Source of the DNA: Albidovulum litorale
Lineage (GTDB): Bacteria > Pseudomonadota > Alphaproteobacteria > Rhodobacterales > Rhodobacteraceae
Reading direction: 5' to 3'
Assembly: GCF_025751495.1 (NCBI RefSeq)
Contig: NZ_JAOWKZ010000001.1
Span: 1 to 64,000, forward strand
Length of the DNA: 64,000 nucleotides
Shown: positions 50,623 through 60,157 of the stretch, one piece after another
Numbering within the stretch: the first letter of the stretch is position 1
Layout of the letters: each line of letters begins with the position of its first letter
Made by a program: the position numbers and the translations under genes
Notes under the pieces: generated by a model
The model's database searches: none
What the model was told of the DNA's origin: nothing
Seen by the model: only the letters and a program-made list of their open reading frames with translations

Positions 50623-51786
50623 ATGGATTTCGGCCTGACAGACGAACAAAGGATGATCGTCGAGACGACGCGCGCCTTCGTCGAGAATGAGCTTTACCCG
50701 CATGAGCTGGAGGTTGAACGCACCGGGCACCTCTCACTTGATCTGATAAAAGAGATACAGACCAAGGCGATAGAGGCGGGCCTTTACGCCGCCAACATGC
50801 CCGAGGACGTGGGCGGCGCGGGCCTCGATACGCTTACATGGCTGCTTTACGAAAAGGAACTTGGCCGCGCCAACTACGCGCTGCACTGGACCTGCGTCGC
50901 GCGACCGTCGAACATCCTTCTGGCAGGCAACGAGGAACAACGCGAGAAATACCTCTATCCCTGTATCCGGGGTGAGACCTGGGATTGCCTCGCCATGACC
51001 GAACCCGGTGCAGGCTCCGATCTGCGCGGCATGAAGGCCTCGGCGAAAGAGGATGGTGATGACTGGGTCCTGAACGGCACCAAGCATTTCATCAGCCACG
51101 CCGATATCGCGGGCTTCACCATCGCCTTCATGGCGACGGGCGAGGAAATGACACCGCGCGGACCGAAAAAGAAGATCACTGCCTTCTTTGTCGACAAGGG
51201 CACCAAGGGTTTCAATGTGCGCGAGGGCTACCGCAATGTCAGCCATCGCGGCTACACGAACGCCGTGCTGGAATTCGACGATTGCCGGGTGAACAAGCGC
51301 CAGATCCTCGGTGAGGTCCACAAGGGTTTCGAGGTCGCCAACAGCTGGCTCGGCGCCACCCGGCTTCAGGTCGCCTCCACCTGCCTTGGCCGCGCCGAGC
51401 GGGCGCTCGGCCACGCAATCGAATACGCAGCCGAACGCGAACAGTTTGGCCAGAAGATCGGCAAGTTTCAGGGAATATCCTTTAAACTTGCGGATATGGC
51501 GATGGAACTTAAAGCAGCCGAACTTCTGACGCGCGAAGCGGCATGGAAGTACGATCAGGGCACGGTCACCGAAACCGATATGTCGATGGCCAAGCTGAAG
51601 GCGACCGAGACTTTGGCCTTCATCGCCGATGAGGCGATCCAGATCCATGGTGGCATGGGGCTGATGGACGAGCTGCCGCTGGAACGCATCTGGCGGGACG
51701 CACGTGTGGAACGCATCTGGGAAGGCACGTCCGAAATCCAGCGCCACATTATCAGCCGCGAGCTTCTGCGCCCGCTCGGTGCCTGA
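50623..51786 (+). CDS. Acyl-CoA dehydrogenase (gamma-butyrobetainyl-CoA or crotonobetainyl-CoA type)
   Basis: The 387-residue flavoenzyme shows the family blocks: CLAMTEPGAGSDLRGMK (about 124-140), GTKHFISHADIAG, EYAAEREQFGQKIGKFQ (about 268-284), IQIHGGMGLMDELPLER and the catalytic Glu region ERIWEGTSEIQRH (about 365-377). In this operon, with a CoA ligase and a hydratase, it fits oxidation of gamma-butyrobetainyl-CoA to crotonobetainyl-CoA, feeding the carnitine dehydrogenase route. It begins three bases after the SDR stop. Confidence 0.85.
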   Translation: MDFGLTDEQRMIVETTRAFVENELYPHELEVERTGHLSLDLIKEIQTKAIEAGLYAANMPEDVGGAGLDTLTWLLYEKELGRANYALHWTCVARPSNILLAGNEEQREKYLYPCIRGETWDCLAMTEPGAGSDLRGMKASAKEDGDDWVLNGTKHFISHADIAGFTIAFMATGEEMTPRGPKKKITAFFVDKGTKGFNVREGYRNVSHRGYTNAVLEFDDCRVNKRQILGEVHKGFEVANSWLGATRLQVASTCLGRAERALGHAIEYAAEREQFGQKIGKFQGISFKLADMAMELKAAELLTREAAWKYDQGTVTETDMSMAKLKATETLAFIADEAIQIHGGMGLMDELPLERIWRDARVERIWEGTSEIQRHIISRELLRPLGA

Positions 51787-51793
51787 AACTTTC

Positions 51794-51831
51794 TTGCCTC
51801 CGGCGGGAGTATTTATGAACAGAAGAAGAAA
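51794..51831 (+). repeat. Intergenic repeat of a type seen in Rhodobacteraceae
   Basis: Just after the acyl-CoA dehydrogenase stop lies TTGCCTCCGGCGGGAGTATT followed by an A/G-rich tail. I recall this kind of sequence as a common extragenic element in Rhodobacteraceae genomes; CCTCCGGCGGGAG is a partial palindrome. One copy is seen in this window. Placement and family are from memory. Confidence 0.45.
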
Positions 51832-51972
51832 CGGTCGGTTAACCATGTTCGGCCAGTCTGACAGCGCGGCACAGGCGGGAGCGCCGATGGCCGCAACAGG
51901 AGAAGGCACCCCGTCACCGGTTGCGGGGCGGGGTGCTGATCCATTCTTCTGTTCGGAAATGCTCTCGGGGGT

Positions 51973-51993
51973 CCGGGGGCAGACAGCCCCCGG
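51973..51993. repeat. GC-rich hairpin upstream of the CoA ligase gene
   Basis: CCGGGGGC (51973-51980) pairs perfectly with GCCCCCGG (51986-51993) around AGACA. No T-run follows, so it is not a typical terminator for the plus strand; it may be part of the extragenic repeat or moderate transcription between the acyl-CoA dehydrogenase and ligase genes, which are 234 bp apart. Confidence 0.45.
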
Positions 51994-52020
51994 CGTCTGC
52001 TACAGGCATGGAGGCCAGGC

Positions 52021-54018
52021 ATGAGCCGCGACCTGTCCCGCCTGCTCAGGCCCCGTACCATCGCCGTCATGGGGTCGGTCTGGGCCGGAAACGTGATCGA
52101 ACAATGCCGTAAGATGGGCTTCGACGGACCGGTCTGGCCGGTCCACCCCAGCAAATCCGAGATTGGAGGGCTGAAAGCCTATCCGTCTCTTTCCGCTCTG
52201 CCCGAAGCACCAGACGCCACTTTCATCGGCGTTAACCGCCATGCGACGGTCGAGGTGGTGCGGGAACTTGCCGGAATGGGGGCGGGTGGGGCGATCTGCT
52301 TCGCCTCGGGCTGGACAGAAGCGGGGGAGGCTGGTTTGCAGGCCGATCTCGTCCGGGCGGCGGGCAATATGCCGATCCTCGGGCCCAACTGCTATGGCGT
52401 CATCAACTACCTCGACGGCGCGCTCCTCTGGCCCGATCAGCATGGCGGGCGGAGAGTAGAGAAAGGGGTGGCGCTGCTGTCCCAATCCTCCAATATCGTC
52501 ATCAACCTGACGATGCAGGCCCGCGGACTGCCCGTGGCCTATGTCGCCTGTCTGGGCAATGCCGCGCAGATCGGGTTGGCCGAGCTCGCCGGGGCGCTTT
52601 TGGCCGATGACCGAGTGACCGCCATTGGCATGTATGTCGAGGGGATCGATGATGCGCCGGCTTTCGCTGCACTCGCTGAAAGGGCACGGGCGGCGGGCAA
52701 GGGTGTGGTCTGCGTGAAATCCGGCAAGACCGAGGCCTCGCAGACCGCCGCTGCCTCCCATACAGCCTCGCTTGCAGGCGGCGGGGCGGCATCGTCAGCT
52801 TTCCTCAGACAGGCGGGTGTGGCTGAGGTCAATACCCTCCCTGAACTTATTGAAACATTAAAGATTTTTCACGTTTGTGGACCGCAGATCGGTACCCGTC
52901 TTTGCTCACTGTCCTGCTCGGGCGGTGAGGCCGGGCTGGTCTCCGATCTCGCGGCACCGCTGGCGATCGACTTTCCTCCTCCGACCGAAACCCAGCGCAA
53001 GGCGCTTGGCGAGATTCTCGGCCCGATCGTCACGATTGCCAATCCGCTTGATTATCACACCTTCATCTGGGGCGACGGGCCGCGGACCGAGGCGGTCTTT
53101 ACCCAGATGCTGAAGGGCTATGATGCCGGCATCTTCATCATCGATCCGCCGCGCCCTGACCGCTGTGATCCATCCTCGTTCCAGCCCGCACTTGACGCCA
53201 TTGTCGCGGCGGGACGCGAGACAGGTAAACCGGCCTTCCCGGTGGCCTCACTGCCGGAGAACTTCGACGAGCACCGTGCGAATTGCCTGATCGGGCAGAG
53301 GGTGGCACCGCTGATGGGGCTTGAGACTGCCCTTGGCGCGTTGAAAGCGGCGCAGACCGGACCGGGGCGTCCCGGTTGGCGGCCGATGCCTGCGCTGACG
53401 TCCCGCGATACAAGGATGTTGGACGAGGCCGAGGGCAAGGCGGTGCTGGATGCCGCATCCGTGCCGATCCCGAAAGGCGTTATCGGTGCGACGCTTGCCG
53501 AAGCACATCGAAAGTCTGAAGGGCTGACACCGCCCCTCGTCCTCAAGGGGCTCGGTTTTGCGCACAAGACCGAGGCTGGCGCGGTACGGCTGGGGGTAAC
53601 GTCGCTGGATGGGCAGGCGGAAATGCCAGGCGCGACCGGCTATCTGGTTGAGGAAATGGTGGCGGCTCCTGTGGCCGAAATTCTGCTCGGACTGCGCCGC
53701 GATCCGGTTTACGGCGTGACGTTGACACTGGGTCTGGGTGGCGTGACGGCGGAACTCCTTGAAGATACGGTGACACTCGTCTTGCCGGTTGGCGAAGACG
53801 AAGTGCTGGCAGCCATGCGACGATTGAGGCTTTGGCCGCTCCTCGACGGGTATCGGGGGCGGCCGAAGGCCGACATGTCTGCTGTCGCCTCGATTGCGGT
53901 CCGTCTCGGAAACCTGATGCGCGACCGGCTGGAACTGGAAGAAATCGAGATCAACCCCATCCTTGTCCGGGAAGTGGGCGCGGTGGCGGTGGACGCTTTG
54001 ATACGGGAGGCAGTTTGA
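52021..54018 (+). CDS. ADP-forming acyl-CoA ligase (acetyl-CoA synthetase family)
   Basis: The 665-residue protein has the CoA-binding domain (TIAVMGSVWAGNVIEQCRKM, about 13-32), the CoA-ligase domain with the phospho-histidine loop SHTASLAGGG (about 244-253), and a C-terminal ATP-grasp domain (PLVLKGLGFAHKTEAGAV, about 505-522; LGLGGVTAELLEDTV). It links CoA to a carboxylate using ATP. In this operon it would activate gamma-butyrobetaine, crotonobetaine or carnitine, in place of the AMP-forming CaiC. It is co-directional with the genes before it and overlaps the hydratase start. Confidence 0.85.
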   Translation: MSRDLSRLLRPRTIAVMGSVWAGNVIEQCRKMGFDGPVWPVHPSKSEIGGLKAYPSLSALPEAPDATFIGVNRHATVEVVRELAGMGAGGAICFASGWTEAGEAGLQADLVRAAGNMPILGPNCYGVINYLDGALLWPDQHGGRRVEKGVALLSQSSNIVINLTMQARGLPVAYVACLGNAAQIGLAELAGALLADDRVTAIGMYVEGIDDAPAFAALAERARAAGKGVVCVKSGKTEASQTAAASHTASLAGGGAASSAFLRQAGVAEVNTLPELIETLKIFHVCGPQIGTRLCSLSCSGGEAGLVSDLAAPLAIDFPPPTETQRKALGEILGPIVTIANPLDYHTFIWGDGPRTEAVFTQMLKGYDAGIFIIDPPRPDRCDPSSFQPALDAIVAAGRETGKPAFPVASLPENFDEHRANCLIGQRVAPLMGLETALGALKAAQTGPGRPGWRPMPALTSRDTRMLDEAEGKAVLDAASVPIPKGVIGATLAEAHRKSEGLTPPLVLKGLGFAHKTEAGAVRLGVTSLDGQAEMPGATGYLVEEMVAAPVAEILLGLRRDPVYGVTLTLGLGGVTAELLEDTVTLVLPVGEDEVLAAMRRLRLWPLLDGYRGRPKADMSAVASIAVRLGNLMRDRLELEEIEINPILVREVGAVAVDALIREAV

Positions 54019-54821
54019 TGGCGGACATGCAGATGAGAACCGAGGGACCGATCCGTACCCGCCGTGAAGGTGGTATTCTGGAGGTGACACTCGACCGGCC
54101 CAAGGCCAACGCGATCGATCTTGTCACAAGCCGAATCATGGGGCTGGCCTTTCGCGATTTTCGCGACGACGACAGCTTGCGCGTCTGCATCCTGCGGGCC
54201 GAAGGGGAAAAGTTCTTCTGCCCCGGCTGGGATCTGAAGGCCGCTAACGATGGCGATGCGGTTGACGGAGATTACGGGGTGGGGGGCTTCGGCGGCTTGC
54301 AGGAATTGCCGAACCTCAACAAACCCGTCATCGCGGCAGTAAACGGCATCTGCTGTGGCGGCGGCTTGGAACTCGCGCTGTCTGCGGACCTGATCCTTGC
54401 CTCGGAGAATGCGACCTTCGCGCTGCCGGAAATCCGGTCGGGCACGGTGGCCGATGCAGCCTCGATCAAGTTGCCGAAGCGCATTCCCTATCATGTGGCC
54501 ATGGACCTTTTGTTGACCGGTCGCTGGTTCGATGCCGAAGAGGCTTTGCGTTGGGGGCTCCTGAAGGAGATCACCACGCAGGCCAATCTGCTTTCGAAGG
54601 CGTGGGATCTGGCGCGGCTGCTCGAAAGCGGCCCGCCTTTGGTCTATGCCGCCATCAAGGAAGTGGTACGCGAGGCCGAGAACATGCGGTTCCAGGACGC
54701 ACTGAACCGCATCACCAAGCGGCAGATGGCGACCGTCGACCGGCTTTATTCGTCCGAGGACCAGCTTGAGGGCGCACGGGCGTTCGCTGAAAAACGCGAT
54801 CCGGTCTGGAAGGGGCGTTAA
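54018..54821 (+). CDS. Enoyl-CoA hydratase/isomerase (crotonobetainyl-CoA hydratase, CaiD-like)
   Basis: The 267-residue crotonase-fold protein has the oxyanion-hole loops (EGEKFFCPGWDLKAA, about 57-71; VNGICCGGGLELALSADLIL, about 109-128) and the catalytic Glu region (FALPEIRSGTVADAASI, about 133-149). GLELALSADLILASENATFA matches CaiD-type enzymes. It would hydrate crotonobetainyl-CoA to carnitinyl-CoA. The ATG overlaps the ligase TGA (TGATG), so the two are coupled; this is the last gene of the operon. Confidence 0.85.
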   Translation: MADMQMRTEGPIRTRREGGILEVTLDRPKANAIDLVTSRIMGLAFRDFRDDDSLRVCILRAEGEKFFCPGWDLKAANDGDAVDGDYGVGGFGGLQELPNLNKPVIAAVNGICCGGGLELALSADLILASENATFALPEIRSGTVADAASIKLPKRIPYHVAMDLLLTGRWFDAEEALRWGLLKEITTQANLLSKAWDLARLLESGPPLVYAAIKEVVREAENMRFQDALNRITKRQMATVDRLYSSEDQLEGARAFAEKRDPVWKGR

Positions 54822-54970
54822 CGACTCAAAACCCCTAAGTGGGTCCGTACAGCCTTCACGGTTTGTCTCACGAAGGAGCGGTCTCCGGATATCACGCCAC
54901 TGGAAATTCGGCCGCGGAAGTCGGACACTGCGGATAGATTGAGGATGGCCGCTAGTCTTGGGGAACGGCG

Positions 54971-55444
54971 ATGGCATGGAACTGGGAACAGATTACTGCA
55001 GTGGCCACTGTTCTGGGCGTGCTCGGCGGTTTGATCTCAGTCGGTTTCGTCGTCTACGAGGTTCGGCGTAATGCGGATGCGATTGAGGGGGCAACGGTTC
55101 AGGGGCTGATGTCGCTCGAGGTTCAGGTCTTTTCCATTTTGGCCGAGCACGCGGAAGTCTTTGAGCGAGGTGCGGCAGATTTGACCAGTCTAAGTGCCGG
55201 CGAAAAGTTCCTCTTTGACAGGCTGGTCGCCTGCAAGCTCTCTTTGTTGAACAGCGCCTTCGTCCAGTATGAGCAGCAGCTCATCGATGATGATGTCTGG
55301 GAGGCCTATGTCAGAGCCTTTCATGAGGATATCCGCGCGCCAGGTTTCCTGGCCGCTTGGCAGGCAATTGAAGCGCGTTATCCCGAAGGCTTTCGTGACG
55401 GCCTTCGGGCACAACCATCCTTGAACGAACTCAACGCAATCTGA
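54971..55444 (+). CDS. Small membrane-anchored protein of unknown function
   Basis: The 157-residue protein has one N-terminal hydrophobic helix (ITAVATVLGVLGGLISVGFV, about residues 8-27) followed by YEVRRNADAIEGATVQGLM and a helical soluble part containing EEK-like charged stretches and YEQQLIDDDVWEAYV. The pattern, helix then R/N-rich Y-E-x-R-x-N, is common in a widespread family of marine bacterial hypotheticals; no function is known to me. It stands 149 bp after the carnitine operon. Confidence 0.6.
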   Translation: MAWNWEQITAVATVLGVLGGLISVGFVVYEVRRNADAIEGATVQGLMSLEVQVFSILAEHAEVFERGAADLTSLSAGEKFLFDRLVACKLSLLNSAFVQYEQQLIDDDVWEAYVRAFHEDIRAPGFLAAWQAIEARYPEGFRDGLRAQPSLNELNAI

Positions 55445-55597
55445 ACGGCGCAATCCAAAAGGTGATCGTTGCAATCCCGGCGTCGCAAGGCTTCCTTTGG
55501 GTCCGGTCCAGATGGTCTAAATAGCGGTGAGCTGTTTTGGCCACGTTGGCTTCAGGCATGACGCCTAAAACCGTAACTGTGCTTGACTTTGCCCGCG

Positions 55598-56044
55598 TTA
55601 GACCGATGTCGCAGTATGGGATCGGGCAAATGTCTCGATTTCGGACGCGGGTCGGGCGCCGGGAAGGCGGGCCAGTTCGCGGCCCTGGTGCCAGAGGATC
55701 AGAAGCGGGATGCCGCGGATGCCAAGCCGTTGGGATACGGCGGGAAAATCCTGCGTGTTGATCTTGGCGAACCGCACCCGGCCTTTCAGCGACTGGGCCG
55801 CCTTGGCGAACTCCGGCGCCATCATGCGGCAGGGTCCGCACCACGGTGCCCAATAATCGATCAGTATCGGCAGATCGTCGCCGCGCGTGGCTTTGTCATG
55901 CATCGCAAGATCAAGCTCGGACACCTTGCCGGTGACAAGTCCGGCGCCGCACACGGCGCATTTGGGCGCCTCGTTCAGCCGCCCGCCGGGAAAACGGTTC
56001 ATCTGCCCGCAGGCGGAACAGGATAGCTTCAGGCTCTCGGACAT
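55598..56044 (-). CDS. trxC: Thioredoxin 2 (zinc-ribbon thioredoxin)
   Basis: The 148-residue protein has an N-terminal zinc ribbon (CSACGQMN and CAVCGAGL, about residues 9-37) and a thioredoxin fold with the active site YWAPWCGPCRMMAPEF (about 69-84), the cis-proline GIRGIPLLILW and a C-terminal GARPASEI. It reduces protein disulfides in the cytoplasm, and TrxC types work under oxidative stress. Length is as expected. The next gene at 56420 is on the same strand 58 bp away. Confidence 0.9.
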   Translation of the reverse strand: MSESLKLSCSACGQMNRFPGGRLNEAPKCAVCGAGLVTGKVSELDLAMHDKATRGDDLPILIDYWAPWCGPCRMMAPEFAKAAQSLKGRVRFAKINTQDFPAVSQRLGIRGIPLLILWHQGRELARLPGARPASEIETFARSHTATSV

Positions 56045-56102
56045 CTCTGCCTCTCATTCCGGTTTCGGAATATATCGGGTGCATCCGGCCGTTTCACAAG
56101 GG

Positions 56103-56420
56103 TCAGAGCAGGTCCTCTTCCTCACCCGTCACGTCTATATCCAAGGCCTCCAGTCCCGCTTCGAGGTTTTCGGCCAGATGGGGCATGCCCATCAGGTAGT
56201 CCTCCGTCGGGATCGTGGCCTCGGCCCGGGCAGTATCCACCGCCTCGGCCAGATCCTCGGCCTCGAAGCTGCCGCGTCCGATCCAAGCGATCGCGGTCAG
56301 TTCCGCCTTGTCGTCCTCGTTGAGACCGGCAATGAAATCGCGCAGTTGCGCCTCGGCGATTGCCCCCTCGCGTGCCAGAAAGATGACCTGAACGACCGAG
56401 GCCGGGGTGATCTCCAACAT
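56103..56420 (-). CDS. DUF3775-type small acidic protein
   Basis: The 105-residue protein opens MLEITPASVVQVIFLAREG and has the LTAIAWIGRGSF and MPHLAENLEAGLEALDID blocks of DUF3775, ending in an acidic tail. Its function is unknown. I chose the ATG at 56420, where the family begins, over the longer frame from 56459. Gene order with trxC is common in this group, but I cannot assign a role. Confidence 0.7.
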   Translation of the reverse strand: MLEITPASVVQVIFLAREGAIAEAQLRDFIAGLNEDDKAELTAIAWIGRGSFEAEDLAEAVDTARAEATIPTEDYLMGMPHLAENLEAGLEALDIDVTGEEEDLL

Positions 56421-56497
56421 ATGGCGCCCTTTCCTGTTAGAATGGCCACAGGAAAGCATGGCACGCAGGGGCGTTCCTTGTCCAAGATCAAGTCGGG

Positions 56498-58009
56498 TTA
56501 TTCTCCGCGCGGGAAGCGTTTGCTTTCCTCAAGTACATTCAGGTCCATATGGTTGCGCATGTAACGTTCAGACGCTTTCTGCAGCGGCTGGTAATCCCAC
56601 GGAAAGTAGTCGCCGTTTCTGAGCGCCTCATAGACCACCCAGCGCCGCGCCTGACTTTGCCGCACCTCGGCGTCGAAGCGGGCGAGGTCCCAGCGGGCTT
56701 CTGATTTTGCCCGCAGAGAGGCCAGCGTTCCGGCATGGGCGGGTTCGGTGGCAAGGTTGGTCAGTTCGTGCGGATCGGCGTCAAGGTCGAAAAGTTGATC
56801 GGGGTCGAGTGCGCAGCGGTTGTATTTCCATTTGCCGTAGCGCAGCGAGACCAAAGGCGCGTAGGAAGCCTCCGCGGCGTATTCGATCATCACAGGGGCG
56901 GTGCGCTCGGTGCCCCTGGCCACGGGCAGCAGGCTTTCGCCATCAGTCCACGGCATGACCTCATCCATGCTTACCCCGGCCAGATCGCAAAGCGTCGGCG
57001 TCACGTCGATGGTGGAGACCGGCGCGTCGATGCGCTGCGGTGCCAACCCGGGCGCTGCGATCATCAGGGGTACGCGGGCCGAGCCTTCGTAAAAGTTCAT
57101 CTTGAACCACAGCCCCCGTTCTCCCAGCATGTCGCCATGGTCGGAGACGAAGAGGATCACCGCCTCCTGCCGGGTGGCTTCCAGCGCCTCGAGTATCCCC
57201 GCGATCTTGTCGTCGAGATAGGAGATGTTGGCGAAATAGGCGCGGCGCGAACGGCGGATGTCGTCTTCGGTGATATTGAAATTGCGCCAGTCATTGGCGT
57301 CGAAGATGCGTTTTGAATGAGGGTCGTGATCCTCATAGGCCATGGCCGGGATCTCAGGCAGCAGGTGTTCGCAATCCTCATAAAGGTCCCAGTACTTCTT
57401 GCGCGCGACGTAAGGGTCGTGCGGATGGGTAAAGCTGACGGTCAGGCACCACGGCCGGTCGTCAAGCCCACGAGCGAGGTCGTAGACCTTGGCGGTAGCG
57501 TTGTAGGCAACCTCATCGTCATATTCCATCTGGTTGCTGATCTCGGCCACGCCCGCGCCGGTGACGGACCCCATATTGTGATACCACCAGTCGATCCGTT
57601 CGCCCGGCTTGCGGTAATCCGGAGTCCAGCCAAAATCGGCGGGGTAGATGTCTGTCGTCAGCCGCTCCTCGAAGCCGTGTAACTGGTCGGGGCCGACAAA
57701 ATGCATCTTGCCCGAGAGGCAGGTCTGGTAACCCGCCCGACGCAGGTGATGGGCGTAGGTCGGGATGTCGGAGGCGAACTCAGCCGCGTTGTCATAGACC
57801 CGCGTGCGCGAGGGCAGTTGGCCTGACATGAACGAGGCGCGGCCCGGCGCGCAGAGCGGCGAGCCGGTATAGGCGTTCTGAAACCGCACCGACCGGGCGG
57901 CCAGCGCCTTCAGCGTGGGCGCGTGCAGCCAGTCGGCCGGACCATCGGGAAAGAGCGTGCCATTCAGCTGATCGACCATCAGGATGAGGATGTTGGGACG
58001 GTCGGCCAT
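56498..58009 (-). CDS. betC: Choline-sulfatase
   Basis: The 503-residue sulfatase has the formylglycine site SPLCAPGRASFMSGQLPSRT (Cys about residue 54), metal-binding Asp in LILMVDQLNG (near residue 13) and VSDHGDMLGERGLW (about 300-313), plus a C-terminal tail typical of choline-sulfatases. It releases choline and sulfate from choline-O-sulfate, feeding glycine betaine synthesis. The ATG at 58009 starts the sulfatase domain; the open frame upstream shadows the next gene. A formylglycine-generating enzyme is not seen here. It is divergent from the S15 hydrolase. Confidence 0.85.
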   Translation of the reverse strand: MADRPNILILMVDQLNGTLFPDGPADWLHAPTLKALAARSVRFQNAYTGSPLCAPGRASFMSGQLPSRTRVYDNAAEFASDIPTYAHHLRRAGYQTCLSGKMHFVGPDQLHGFEERLTTDIYPADFGWTPDYRKPGERIDWWYHNMGSVTGAGVAEISNQMEYDDEVAYNATAKVYDLARGLDDRPWCLTVSFTHPHDPYVARKKYWDLYEDCEHLLPEIPAMAYEDHDPHSKRIFDANDWRNFNITEDDIRRSRRAYFANISYLDDKIAGILEALEATRQEAVILFVSDHGDMLGERGLWFKMNFYEGSARVPLMIAAPGLAPQRIDAPVSTIDVTPTLCDLAGVSMDEVMPWTDGESLLPVARGTERTAPVMIEYAAEASYAPLVSLRYGKWKYNRCALDPDQLFDLDADPHELTNLATEPAHAGTLASLRAKSEARWDLARFDAEVRQSQARRWVVYEALRNGDYFPWDYQPLQKASERYMRNHMDLNVLEESKRFPRGE

Positions 58010-58153
58010 GCGGTGTTCTCCTTGGCGGGTTTGGTTGCGCGCAAGCTTGCATTCCTCGTGCCAAGGGTCGCGCCCGAAAACGGCATCCACATGCCGCGAC
58101 CGGCGTGGCGGTTGCGCGGGAAAACCGCAAGGATGACCAGAAAGGGAGGAGAA

Positions 58154-60139
58154 ATGACAACGACAACCGTTTATCCCTATGCCGTAAGAGAAGAACCTGA
58201 TCTGGGCATCGTCCTTTCCGATGGCACGCGGCTTTCGGCGCGGGTCTGGATGCCGGAAGGCGCCGGGCCCTTTCCGGCGGTTCTCGAATATCTTCCCTAC
58301 CGCAAGCGCGACGGAACCACGGTGCGAGATGCGCTGACCCATCCATGGTTCGCAGGTCACGGGGTCGCCTGCCTGCGCGTCGACATGCGCGGCAACGGCG
58401 ACAGTGAGGGGCTGATGTCGGATGAATACAGCCCGCAGGAACTGGCCGATGCGGTTGAGGTGATCGAATGGATCGCCGCACAGGGCTGGTCGAACGGTCG
58501 GGTCGGCATGATGGGGATCAGCTGGGGCGGGTTCAACTCACTTCAGGTTGCGGCGCTCGCACCTGAACCCTTGAAGGCGATCATCACGCTCTGCTCGACC
58601 GTCGACCGCTTCGCCGACGATATCCACTACAAGGGCGGCTGCCTTTTGAACGAAAACCTAGGATGGGGTGCGACGATGTGGGCCTTTTCCTCACGCCCGC
58701 CCGATCCCGCGCTACGGCAGGGCTGGTTCCAGATGTGGCGCGAGCGGCTGGAGGCCGAGCCCTTTCTGCCCACTCTGTGGCTCAGGCACCAGAACCGCGA
58801 TGCCTATTGGAAACACGGATCCGTGTGCGAGGATTTTTCGGCCATCAAGGCCGCCGTGCTTGCGGTCGGTGGCTGGGGAGATGCCTACAAGAACGCAGTA
58901 CCCGCCCTTGTCGGGAACGTCGTCGCACCCGTGAAAGGCATCGTCGGGCCATGGGTGCACAAATACCCGCATTTCGCGGTGCCCGAACCGCGTATCGGCT
59001 TCCTGCAGGAAGCCCTGCGTTGGTGGAACCGCTGGCTGAAGGATGAGGCGACCGGGGCCGAGGATGACCCGGCGATGCGGCTTTATCTGATGGACGGGGT
59101 GCGACCCGCCGCGTGGTACGACAACCGGCCCGGGCGTTGGATCGCCGAGCCGTCGTGGCCCGCGCCGAATATCCGGATGCAGACATTGCCGCTTGGCCCG
59201 GGATGCCTGGGCAAGGCTGGCGCATTCAGGACAACCGTGGCCAGCCCTGAGGATTGCGGGGCCGAAGGAGGCGAATATTGTGCGATCTGGCTTGGGCCCG
59301 AGATGCCCGGCGATCAGCGCCGCGACGATGCCTTGTCGGCCTGTTTCGACAGCGCGCCGATCAAGGCGAGCGATATCGTCGGGGCACCCATTGTGCGGTT
59401 ACGCCTGTCGTCGGACAAACCCGTTGCGCAGATTGCGGTTCGGCTTTGTCACCTGCATCCCGACGGGGCGTCGACGCGGATCACATGGGGGGTGCTTAAC
59501 CTCAACCGTGCACGGTCGATGGAGCATCCCGAGCCGCTCGAACCGGGGCAAGAGATTGAGGTTGCATTAACCCTCGATCATATCGCCTACCGCTTGCCGG
59601 ACGGGCACCGGCTCCGCCTTTCCGTATCGTCGTCCTATTGGCCAATGATCTGGCCCGCACCAGAGCGTACGACACTGACGCTGACCGGTGGCGCGCTGGA
59701 TCTTCCCGTGCGGCCGGGCGGGCAGGGGGATGAGGTTACCTTTCCACCGCCAGAGGGCGCCGCACCCCTGCGCCAGCGGACGATCCGCGCGGGAAGCCAT
59801 GTCAGGCGCAACGAGACCGACCGGCAGACCGGCATCGTCAGCCTGATCATCGAGGACGATTTCGGCGAAGCGGAAAACCTCGATCACGGGTTGATCACCG
59901 GTTCGCTCGCGCGGGAACGCTGGGACATTCATCCTGACGATCCCCTCTCGGCGCGGGGAGAAACGCATTGGACCGAGGTGGTGGAGCGGGACGGGGTCCG
60001 GCTCAGAACCGAAGCCACCTGCGCGATGTGGTCGGATGAAACCGACTTCCACCTAACGGCCCGGCTGGAGGCGTGGGAAGATGACCGGCTTGTCTTCGAC
60101 CGCGACCTGACAGAGCGTGTGCCGCGCGACCATCGCTGA
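58154..60139 (+). CDS. CocE/NonD-type (S15) hydrolase
   Basis: The 661-residue protein has an alpha/beta-hydrolase core with the nucleophile elbow GMMGISWGGFNSLQ (Ser about residue 122), an Asp/His later (GPWVHKYPHFA, about 273-283) and a C-terminal jelly-roll domain, as in X-Pro dipeptidyl-peptidases and cocaine esterase. It may hydrolyse an ester or amide; its substrate is unknown. A GGAGGA ribosome site precedes the ATG at 58154, six bases off. It shares a 144-bp divergent region with betC. Confidence 0.8.
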   Translation: MTTTTVYPYAVREEPDLGIVLSDGTRLSARVWMPEGAGPFPAVLEYLPYRKRDGTTVRDALTHPWFAGHGVACLRVDMRGNGDSEGLMSDEYSPQELADAVEVIEWIAAQGWSNGRVGMMGISWGGFNSLQVAALAPEPLKAIITLCSTVDRFADDIHYKGGCLLNENLGWGATMWAFSSRPPDPALRQGWFQMWRERLEAEPFLPTLWLRHQNRDAYWKHGSVCEDFSAIKAAVLAVGGWGDAYKNAVPALVGNVVAPVKGIVGPWVHKYPHFAVPEPRIGFLQEALRWWNRWLKDEATGAEDDPAMRLYLMDGVRPAAWYDNRPGRWIAEPSWPAPNIRMQTLPLGPGCLGKAGAFRTTVASPEDCGAEGGEYCAIWLGPEMPGDQRRDDALSACFDSAPIKASDIVGAPIVRLRLSSDKPVAQIAVRLCHLHPDGASTRITWGVLNLNRARSMEHPEPLEPGQEIEVALTLDHIAYRLPDGHRLRLSVSSSYWPMIWPAPERTTLTLTGGALDLPVRPGGQGDEVTFPPPEGAAPLRQRTIRAGSHVRRNETDRQTGIVSLIIEDDFGEAENLDHGLITGSLARERWDIHPDDPLSARGETHWTEVVERDGVRLRTEATCAMWSDETDFHLTARLEAWEDDRLVFDRDLTERVPRDHR

Positions 60140-60157
60140 TTCCATCCCGGTTCTGAT

